From Litoreibacter roseus (GTDB lineage: Bacteria > Pseudomonadota > Alphaproteobacteria > Rhodobacterales > Rhodobacteraceae): a stretch of 64,000 bases of DNA. Shown piece after piece: positions 57,411-64,000 of the stretch. Every line of letters begins with the position of its first letter. Positions within the stretch are counted from its first letter, which is position 1. The notes under the pieces were generated by a model. The model worked only from the letters and a program-made list of their open reading frames with translations, was not told where the DNA came from and did no database searches. The stretch spans positions 248,001 to 312,000 of the forward strand of contig NZ_BLJE01000004.1 in assembly GCF_009811795.1 (NCBI RefSeq). The letters run 5' to 3'. Both the position numbers and the translations under genes were made by a program.

Positions 57411-58822
57411 CCCGCAATGGCATGCAGCTTGGTGGAATGGTCAAACACGTGCCCGTCCGCTTGCTTCTCTGCTAATTTCGGCGTCTTGAGCAGAATGATC
57501 GCTGTGTTCCGAATGCGATGATCTGCAAGAGTTCTTGCGATTTGACTGGGTACGCAGTTCAGTATCTTCTGTTCAGGACACTGGGCGTTTGCGACAATCG
57601 TGACGTCCATACGATCATGATAGCTCGATTGTGTCAGCCTTTCCTCAATTAGATGCGCCGAGGAAACAGACATGTAAAACGCGACAGATGTGCCGGGTCT
57701 GATATCAGCCAGCCAGTCGGGTGCGGTTGGGCCATCGTCCAGATGCCCTGTCGTAAGGATAAGCGTGTCAACTACGCCGCGTTCTGTCAGGACCGTTTTC
57801 TGAGCGGCGGCGGCAGCACTTGCGGCTGTCACGCCGGGAACAATCTCGAACGGGATATCTGCACTTTCAAGCGCGCTGATCTCCTCCGCGCCGCGTCCGA
57901 AAATTCCAGGATCACCGCATTTGAGCCGGACCACCCTTTGCCCCTGTTTCGCCGCAGCGACCAATGTCGCGCTGATTTTATCCTGCGGCCAGCTGTGGCA
58001 CCCCGGTTTCTTTCCCACGTAAATCCGCTCTGCATCGCGGCGCGCAAGCTCTAGAACTTCCGGATCGACTAAGCGGTCATAGAAAATGACATCCGCTTCT
58101 TGAAGGCGCTGAACGCCCCGTAGGGTGATCAAATCCTTGCCGCCGGGACCTGCGCCAACCAACGCAACGCTACCGCCCGCGGCCGTGCCAAACGTACCAG
58201 TTTGAATGGCCTCTTTGATCAGACGAGCGGCTTCACGTTCCGCACCACGCCCATGGGCGGAGCGGGGCGCATCATTGAAGACCCACCGCCACAAGTCACG
58301 CCGTGCGCGGGGGGCAAGGCGCGCCATTGCTGCGCTGCGAAGGCGGCCCGCGACGGCGGCCAGATCGCCCAGCCTGGGTTCCAGCATCTGTTCCATCCGG
58401 GTCTTTATTTGCCGCGCCAAAACAGGTGCTGTGCCCTCCGTGCCGATCGCCACCACAACCGGATCACGGTCCACGATCGATGGTGTGATCGCGTCACATA
58501 AATGAGGTTGATCCACGACATTGACCGTTGCGCCCGCCTCTTTCGCCAGTGCGTGCAATGCGGCATCCGCGCCGGGACAGCCTGTTGCGACGAAGACCAG
58601 CGCACTGTTTGCAAAGCTTTCTGCTGAAACTGCAGTCGGATCCTGCGTAATCCGTCCGTCATTCGCGAGGCCTTGCAACTCCGCATCCAGCTCGGGCGAC
58701 AGCACGTGGATTTTGGCCTCGGTTTTCAGCATCAGGCGCGTCTTCTGTGCTGCTTGTTCACCGCCACCTGCGATCACGACGCGGCGTCCGGCCATCTGAA
58801 GGAACATGGGAAATGTTTTCAT
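57407..58822 (-). CDS. cysG: siroheme synthase (multifunctional CysG)
   Basis: 471 residues. The N-terminal half (1-about 210) is the precorrin-2 dehydrogenase/sirohydrochlorin ferrochelatase domain with VVIAGGGEQAAQK. The C-terminal half is uroporphyrinogen-III methyltransferase, with VALVGAGPGGKDLITLRG, VIFYDRLV, CGDPGIFGRG and PGVTAASAAAA. It makes siroheme for the NirB nitrite reductase of the same operon. Start at 58822 gives the normal N-terminus and overlaps the upstream gene by 4 bp. Confidence 0.95.
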   Translation of the reverse strand: MKTFPMFLQMAGRRVVIAGGGEQAAQKTRLMLKTEAKIHVLSPELDAELQGLANDGRITQDPTAVSAESFANSALVFVATGCPGADAALHALAKEAGATVNVVDQPHLCDAITPSIVDRDPVVVAIGTEGTAPVLARQIKTRMEQMLEPRLGDLAAVAGRLRSAAMARLAPRARRDLWRWVFNDAPRSAHGRGAEREAARLIKEAIQTGTFGTAAGGSVALVGAGPGGKDLITLRGVQRLQEADVIFYDRLVDPEVLELARRDAERIYVGKKPGCHSWPQDKISATLVAAAKQGQRVVRLKCGDPGIFGRGAEEISALESADIPFEIVPGVTAASAAAAAQKTVLTERGVVDTLILTTGHLDDGPTAPDWLADIRPGTSVAFYMSVSSAHLIEERLTQSSYHDRMDVTIVANAQCPEQKILNCVPSQIARTLADHRIRNTAIILLKTPKLAEKQADGHVFDHSTKLHAIAG

Positions 58823-59754
58823 GCGGAAAGGCTTTCTGATCTGTGTCGTTGAGTCCAAAGCGCGCGGGCCATCTCTTGGGTTTGCAGAATCGTTGGCGCG
58901 GCCTTCAGGGTCCAAAGCGCCAATGCGGCTGTCCCGATTACGGTATGGATGGCGAACTCATCAACATGGGTCCCATGCCAAAGAGCGACGGGATCGATGG
59001 TGTGGTTCGCGTTGTGTAGCTTGCGTGTTTCGTCTATCAGTGTGGGTGCGACTTTCTGAAGATGCATGCCATCTCGAAGGCCAAATACCGTGATGTCTTT
59101 GCCGGGATGGCGCTCAAACTCGCCGCCGCCGCCCTTGATGACCGTCAGATCCTTCTGCCCCAATAGCTTTGCTGCGCAGGCCTGAAGCCCGCGGTAGGAT
59201 GGATGGAATACCCCTTGGACGGTGACTGGCGCGTTGGTGGGATTCCACATCCGCAGGACAGTATTGATGCAGGATCGTAGGCCGAAGGTGTCACGTAATT
59301 GCAAAAGCCGGAATGCTTCCGGACAAAGAGTTTGAAGCGGATTGTAGCGAAGGTTCCCGCCGGTCAGGAATAGGACCGGACTAAGCGAAGCAACATCCGC
59401 CTGATGGGAATTCCAGCCATGAATGGACACCCGATAGCCTGCGTCTGCGACAAGACGGGCGGCCAAAAAAAAGAGGGGCGCGCCGCGTGTGCGCCCTGCA
59501 GCGTAACTGGGCCAGTCGAGATCGGCGGGCTGGGACTGATTTCTCGTATGCTCCCGCAGTGCAGCGGCAAACCCCGCAATTTCCTCGGCGACCTCACCCC
59601 TTAGACGGAGCACCATCAAAAGCGCACCGATGGCTTCGGGTTCTGCACGGCCCGCAAGGATCAAAGCCATCGCTGCTTTCGCTTCGTCCAGTGTCAGCGG
59701 GCGGGCGCGTCCTTTTCCGCGCGCAACAATTTGAATGTACGGTGCTAGGCTCAT
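58819..59754 (-). CDS. TrpD2/YbiB-like glycosyltransferase-fold protein
   Basis: 311 residues. The N-terminal helical domain (LTLDEAKAAMALILAG, ALLMVLRLRGE) and the central LHNANHTIDP, VFHPSYRGLQ and VIKGGGGEFERHPG segments match the TrpD2 branch of the anthranilate phosphoribosyltransferase superfamily, not TrpD itself. E. coli YbiB (TrpD2) binds nucleic acids rather than making tryptophan. ATGA overlaps with nasA upstream and cysG downstream tie its expression to nitrate assimilation; the role there is unknown. Confidence 0.8.
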   Translation of the reverse strand: MSLAPYIQIVARGKGRARPLTLDEAKAAMALILAGRAEPEAIGALLMVLRLRGEVAEEIAGFAAALREHTRNQSQPADLDWPSYAAGRTRGAPLFFLAARLVADAGYRVSIHGWNSHQADVASLSPVLFLTGGNLRYNPLQTLCPEAFRLLQLRDTFGLRSCINTVLRMWNPTNAPVTVQGVFHPSYRGLQACAAKLLGQKDLTVIKGGGGEFERHPGKDITVFGLRDGMHLQKVAPTLIDETRKLHNANHTIDPVALWHGTHVDEFAIHTVIGTAALALWTLKAAPTILQTQEMARALWTQRHRSESLSA

Positions 59755-62327
59755 TCGGCGGCTACCGGCAATGCGGCGTTCCTCAAAAGCATTGCCAGTT
59801 CCGGCTTGCAGGACCCGCAGTTCGTTCCGGCACAAGTTTGCGCGCCCAAGTCCTCGATGCTGACCGAGCCGTGACCAATCGCCGTGATAAGTGTGTTGCG
59901 GCCGACATTGAAGCAGGCACAGACCTGCACGCCCGGATCAGGTTGCCCAAGTTTAATACGACCGGCGAGGGCATCAAATGGCGCGGCGCTCGTCCCGATC
60001 AATTCAATTGCTTTGCTGCGAGACAACGCGACAGGACGCGGCGCCGCAAAAAATACAGCCTGGAGTATACCACGCTCGGACATCGCAATACGTGCCAGTC
60101 CCGTAGCCGGATCTTCGATCGCTGCGACCTCGCCGCCGGAAACGCCGGTGATCCTGCGGGCCTCTACTGTCCAATCGTCAGGACATGCAAGGTCGGCTAG
60201 CTCGATCTGCCAACCGGTTGAAGTGCGTGCTACGGCGGAATAGGCCGCGGTCGGTCGCATCTCGAAAAGGCTGGCCGCGAAGCCATACCACGCACCCTTG
60301 AACCGAGTGGCTGAGACAGATCCGGATTTCAGCGCGGGTTGGCCCGAGACGGGATCGGTTTGAGATGGCGTGACGCTGTTGATCATGCTGCGCGAGGTGC
60401 GTTGCCGGGTCCAATGCATTGGCGCAAAGAGGTGGCCCTGAGCGACGCGCGGCGTGACCAAAGCCCGCAAGATGCAGTCATTTGCGCCGTTGTTGAGTTG
60501 AACAAGATCGCCTGGCTCGAGTTCCAGCGCGGCGGCATCGTCGGGGTGAACTTCTACGTAGGGTTCCGCCAGATGCGCGCCAAGGCGTGGCGCTTTCCCT
60601 GTCCGCGTCATGGTGTGCCACTGATCGCGATTGCGACCGGTGTTCAACCGAAATGACCCTAGGCTGCGGATAGGCGTTGCAATGGCAACCATTCTAGCCT
60701 TGCCATCCGGGTGATAAAATTTGCCGTCTGCAAAAAACCGGTGATTGTTTTGCGGCCATTGGGTTGGCAGCAACGCCGCGTAGTCTGCATCCGCAAATAC
60801 GCTCAGGTCCAAATCGCGCCCAAAAGTCCGGGTTGCCTCAGAAAGCGCGATATATTCCGAAAAGACTTCCGACGGTGAATCGTAAGAAAAGGCGTCACCC
60901 CACCCCATTCTAGCCGCAACATCACAGATTATTTTCCAGTCTGGCCGCGCATCCCCCGGGGTGGGAAGAAAAGCACGCTGTCGCGATACTCGGCGTTCCG
61001 AATTGGTGACGGTTCCGTCTTTCTCGCCCCATCCGGTTGCAGGCAGTAAGACATCGGCAAGGTCGCCTGTGTCGGTGCGTGCCATGATGTCAGAGACAAC
61101 CACGAACGGCACATTGGCGATGGCATCTGAAACACCATTTGCGTCGGGCATGGAAACCGCCGGGTTCGTTGACATAACCCAGAGTGCTTTGATTTTACCT
61201 CTGGCACACGCTTCAAATAGGTCGACCGCCTTCAGGCCCGGCTGTTGGCAGATCGTCGGGCTTTCCCAGAACATTTGAACCGCGTCTCGGTGGCCAGAAT
61301 TCTCAATATCAAGGTGATTGGCCAGCATGTTCGCCAGCCCGCCGACCTCGCGCCCACCCATCGCGTTCGGCTGACCTGTGACGGAGAACGGTCCGCATCC
61401 CGGCGCTCCGACCCGACCCGTGGCCAGATGACAGTTCAGGATGGCGTTGACCTTGTCGGTTCCACATTCGGATTGGTTGACCCCTTGCGAGTAGACGGTC
61501 ACCACTTTGCGGTTCTTGGCCCAGAGTGCGTAGAACTGCAGGAGGTCACGGGCGCTCAGACCGCTTTCTGTAGGATCGCAGGTTTTGGCTGCAGCCAATG
61601 CTTCATCGAAGCCACTGACGTTTGCGGTGATGTAGTCGGTGTCCACCATACCTTCCGCCACCAGATAGGCGAGCAGACCGTTGAACAGGGCTATATCCCC
61701 ATCCGGGCTGATCTTCAGGTGGATGTCGGCAAGCTCCGATGTGGCCGTGAGGCGCGGGTCGATGTTTACGATGCGGAGGTCGGGGCGTTTTTCCTTCACG
61801 GCGGCGATGCGCTGGTGGAGTACGGGATGGCACCATGCAAGGTTGGAACCCACCAAAACGATCAGATCGGCCTCTTCCAGATCGTCGTAAGTGCCGGGAA
61901 CTGTGTCGCTGCCAAAGGCTCGCTTATGCCCTGCAACGGAAGATGCCATGCAAAGCCGGGAATTGGTGTCGATATTGGCTGAACCGATGAACCCTTTCAT
62001 CAGTTTGTTGGCGACGTAGTAGTCCTCAGTCAGCAATTGACCCGACACATAGAAAGCGACGCTGTCAGGCCCGTGATCTCGCACTGCGGCAGAAAACTCG
62101 TCTGCCACGAGATCGAGTGCTTCAGTCCAGCTTGCGCGCTGTCCTCGGATTTGCGGAGTGAGAAGGCGCCCATCCAAATTGATCGTTTCCCCCAATGCCG
62201 ACCCTTTGGAACAGAGGCGGCCATAGTTTGCGGGATGTTCAGGATCGCCTTTGATGGTTCCATCTGCGTCCGCCAGAACGCCGCAGCCCACACCGCAATA
62301 GGGACAGGTGGTCCGCGTCAGGCTCAT
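59751..62327 (-). CDS. nasA: assimilatory nitrate reductase catalytic subunit
   Basis: 858 residues. N-terminal [4Fe-4S] cysteines in TCPYCGVGCGV with the fourth in GRLCSKGSA, then the Mo-bis-MGD oxidoreductase domains (MGGREVGGLANMLANH, SNPAVSMPDAN). A BFD-type [2Fe-2S] domain with CACFNVG and CAGTNCGSCKPEL closes the protein. It reduces nitrate to nitrite in the cytoplasm, taking electrons from NADH via the fused domain or a partner. Start 62327 overlaps the nirD stop by 4 bp. Confidence 0.95.
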   Translation of the reverse strand: MSLTRTTCPYCGVGCGVLADADGTIKGDPEHPANYGRLCSKGSALGETINLDGRLLTPQIRGQRASWTEALDLVADEFSAAVRDHGPDSVAFYVSGQLLTEDYYVANKLMKGFIGSANIDTNSRLCMASSVAGHKRAFGSDTVPGTYDDLEEADLIVLVGSNLAWCHPVLHQRIAAVKEKRPDLRIVNIDPRLTATSELADIHLKISPDGDIALFNGLLAYLVAEGMVDTDYITANVSGFDEALAAAKTCDPTESGLSARDLLQFYALWAKNRKVVTVYSQGVNQSECGTDKVNAILNCHLATGRVGAPGCGPFSVTGQPNAMGGREVGGLANMLANHLDIENSGHRDAVQMFWESPTICQQPGLKAVDLFEACARGKIKALWVMSTNPAVSMPDANGVSDAIANVPFVVVSDIMARTDTGDLADVLLPATGWGEKDGTVTNSERRVSRQRAFLPTPGDARPDWKIICDVAARMGWGDAFSYDSPSEVFSEYIALSEATRTFGRDLDLSVFADADYAALLPTQWPQNNHRFFADGKFYHPDGKARMVAIATPIRSLGSFRLNTGRNRDQWHTMTRTGKAPRLGAHLAEPYVEVHPDDAAALELEPGDLVQLNNGANDCILRALVTPRVAQGHLFAPMHWTRQRTSRSMINSVTPSQTDPVSGQPALKSGSVSATRFKGAWYGFAASLFEMRPTAAYSAVARTSTGWQIELADLACPDDWTVEARRITGVSGGEVAAIEDPATGLARIAMSERGILQAVFFAAPRPVALSRSKAIELIGTSAAPFDALAGRIKLGQPDPGVQVCACFNVGRNTLITAIGHGSVSIEDLGAQTCAGTNCGSCKPELAMLLRNAALPVAAE

Positions 62328-62659
62328 GCAACCGCCTTTGCGCGCAAACATGTTATGTCCAAAAGGATACGCCCGCCTTCGACGCGGGCCGGGTGCGTCG
62401 CCACTTGACCTTCATCGGCCCCTTGGGCAAGACCGGTTTCCAAAGAAATCACCCAATTGTGCAGCGGGCAGGTGACAGCCTTGCCGTGGACAATACCCTC
62501 AGCCAACGGCCCGGCCTTATGCGGGCAGGCATTGTCCAGCGCATAGATTTCGTCCTCGCCGGTTCTGAAAACTGCCACGCAGCCATGGGCCGTTTTGACC
62601 ATGCGCGCGCCGCGTTGCGGGATATCCTGAAGCGCCGCTATATCGATCCAGTTGCTCAT
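62324..62659 (-). CDS. nirD: nitrite reductase (NADH) small subunit
   Basis: 111 residues, a Rieske-like fold: WIDIAALQDIP, then NACPHKAGPLAEG and CPLHNWVISLETG, which retain the Cys-x-His and Cys-x2-His pairs of a Rieske site. It helps NirB. The start at 62659 is the first that gives the normal N-terminus. ATGA overlaps with nirB upstream and nasA downstream. Confidence 0.95.
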   Translation of the reverse strand: MSNWIDIAALQDIPQRGARMVKTAHGCVAVFRTGEDEIYALDNACPHKAGPLAEGIVHGKAVTCPLHNWVISLETGLAQGADEGQVATHPARVEGGRILLDITCLRAKAVA

Positions 62660-64000
62660 TCGGCAGCCTCCAATGACAGATTGGCGAGGGGGCGGTAAGT
62701 GTCTGATTGGCGTGCGACGTGTTCTGCCCATGGATCTTTGCGATAGATGGATTGGCTCAGTTCGAACCTCGCTACGAGAGCCGCACGCTCGTTCAGATCG
62801 TCCACCACGCGCGATTTGATCCAATCGAGCCCAACCTTGTTCATCCACTTATAAATACGGTCGAGATACTTGGCGTTCTCGCGGTAGGCCTGCGTCACCG
62901 CCTTGACGACATTGATCGTCTCTTCTTCCGTGGCGACCTGAACCAGAAGTTCCGTCTCGCGGACATCCATCCCGGCTGCGCCGCCAATGCTGATCTGATA
63001 GCCACTGTCGACGCAAACCACTCCAATATCTTTGCAGGTTGCTTCTGCACAATTGCGCGGACAACCGGATACTGCGAGCTTCAGCTTATGGGGCGTCCAA
63101 GACCCCCAAAGCTCTTTTTCAAGTTTGATGCCAAGGCCGGTGCTGTCTTGCGTGCCAAAGCGGCAGTGATCCGTTCCGACACAGGTTTTCACAGTGCGCA
63201 GGCCCTTTGAATAGGCGTGACCCGAGACCATTCCAGCGGCGTTCAGATCGCGCCAGATGTCAGGAAGGTCTTCTCCTCGTACACCCAGAAGATCAATCCG
63301 CTGGCCACCGGTCACTTTTACGGTCGGGACACCGAATTTGTCCGCAGCATCCGCAATCGCCCGCAACTCGTCCGGGGTCGTAATGCCACCCCACATACGC
63401 GGCACGACGGAGAACGTGCCGTCTTTCTGGATGTTCGCGTGCTTGCGTTCGTTCACGAAACGGCTTTGAGGGTCGTCCTGATACTCCAACGGCCAGTCGG
63501 CCAGCAGATAGAAGTTCAGGGCCGGACGGCAGACGTGACAGCCACAGGTGGTCTTCCACGCGCATTCCTGCCAGACGGCGGCCATGGTGGTAAGGCGCTG
63601 CGATTTGATCATGCGCCGAACATCTTCGTGCGTCAGGTCGGTGCATCCGCACATTGGCTGCGCGGCCGGGATGACAAACTCATCCCCTAGGGAGTGTGCG
63701 AGAACCTGTTCAACCAATCCGGTGCAGGTGCCGCACGAGCCGGAGGCCTTGGTGACAGCGCGGATTGCACCAAGATCGGTGGCCCCAGCAGAGATGGCGT
63801 CCTCAATCTGACCTTTGCATATGCCGTTACAGCCACAGATTTCCGCGTCACGCGGTAAGGCTGCAACGGCTGCCAACGGGTCCAGCGGGGTTCCCCCCTG
63901 AAAGGCCGGTCCGAAGATCAGGGTGTCCCGCATGTCCGCGATGTCGGTCTTGTCGCGAATGAGACCGAAAAACCAATTGCTGTCCGCAGTGTCGCCGTAC
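62656..64000 (-). CDS. nirB: nitrite reductase (NADH) large subunit, N-terminal part cut by window edge
   Basis: 447 residues of the C-terminal half are visible, and the frame stays open to the edge (YGDTADSNWFFGLIRDK). Seen are BFD-type [2Fe-2S] cysteines in ICGCNGICKG and SGSCGTCTG, a second cluster region in MCGCTDLTHEDV and TTCGCHVCRPAL, and the siroheme/[4Fe-4S] cysteines in TDHCRFGTQ and SGCPRNCAEA. It reduces nitrite to ammonium. The FAD/NADH-binding N-terminus and any promoter lie outside the window. Confidence 0.97.
   Translation of the reverse strand, partial: YGDTADSNWFFGLIRDKTDIADMRDTLIFGPAFQGGTPLDPLAAVAALPRDAEICGCNGICKGQIEDAISAGATDLGAIRAVTKASGSCGTCTGLVEQVLAHSLGDEFVIPAAQPMCGCTDLTHEDVRRMIKSQRLTTMAAVWQECAWKTTCGCHVCRPALNFYLLADWPLEYQDDPQSRFVNERKHANIQKDGTFSVVPRMWGGITTPDELRAIADAADKFGVPTVKVTGGQRIDLLGVRGEDLPDIWRDLNAAGMVSGHAYSKGLRTVKTCVGTDHCRFGTQDSTGLGIKLEKELWGSWTPHKLKLAVSGCPRNCAEATCKDIGVVCVDSGYQISIGGAAGMDVRETELLVQVATEEETINVVKAVTQAYRENAKYLDRIYKWMNKVGLDWIKSRVVDDLNERAALVARFELSQSIYRKDPWAEHVARQSDTYRPLANLSLEAAE

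Overview
The window looks like chromosomal DNA of a marine alphaproteobacterium of the order Rhodobacterales (Roseobacter group). The reasons are the gene order pckA / chvI-chvG-hprK-rapZ-EIIA-HPr, a methylsuccinyl-CoA dehydrogenase of the ethylmalonyl-CoA pathway, a rhizobial-style rhamnose locus, DUF6473 and HIG1-type proteins, two tuf genes, and moderately GC-rich coding DNA with frequent 1-4 bp gene overlaps. I see no IS element, prophage, CRISPR array, replication origin or rRNA gene. Almost everything is core or catabolic housekeeping DNA.

Layout. 1-2234: 3' part of mcd (minus) and a TauE-type permease. 2256-9542: pckA, divergent from a tight chvI-chvG-hprK-rapZ-EIIA-ptsH-acyltransferase run that couples envelope two-component sensing to a regulatory (non-sugar) phosphotransferase relay. 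9539-15387: hbd, a DUF6473 gene, etfA-etfB, a cobalamin adenosyltransferase abutting a HIG1-type membrane protein, an SDR and a small anchored protein. Mcd, Hbd, ETF and adenosylcobalamin all belong to acyl-CoA/ethylmalonyl-CoA metabolism. 15512-20208: parC, a lipoprotein, tuf1 and a small exported protein. 20656-34317: tRNA-Trp, two odd convergent genes, then secE-nusG-rplKA-rplJL-rpoBC. 34478-36130: an exported protein and an EamA transporter. 36408-45567: the str operon (rpsL-rpsG-fusA-tuf2) joined to the first half of the S10 operon (rpsJ to rplP), which stops at a terminator; rpmC onward is absent from the window. 45568-46623: a mostly empty stretch and a putative 2OG-Fe(II) oxygenase.

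46724-57410 is a complete L-rhamnose catabolic locus: rhaD-rhaI on the minus strand, divergent from rhaR (DeoR repressor), an ABC importer (rhaSTPQ), a mutarotase and a kinase. Import, anomer interconversion, isomerisation to rhamnulose, phosphorylation, and aldol cleavage with lactaldehyde oxidation by a bifunctional aldolase/dehydrogenase are all present. 57407-64000 is an assimilatory nitrate/nitrite operon on the minus strand (nirB-nirD-nasA-trpD2-like-cysG) in which every junction is an ATGA overlap; nirB runs off the right edge.

I found no clearly new defence or mobile system. The most unusual points are the exact nucleotide identity of the two tuf genes with abrupt boundaries, the S10 operon cut after rplP, an alpha/beta-hydrolase-like protein that seems to lack its nucleophile inserted between tRNA-Trp and secE, a TrpD2/YbiB-like protein translationally coupled inside the nitrate operon, a perfect 9-bp inverted repeat between hbd and a DUF6473 gene, and several long hairpins in ribosomal or RNA polymerase operon spacers.
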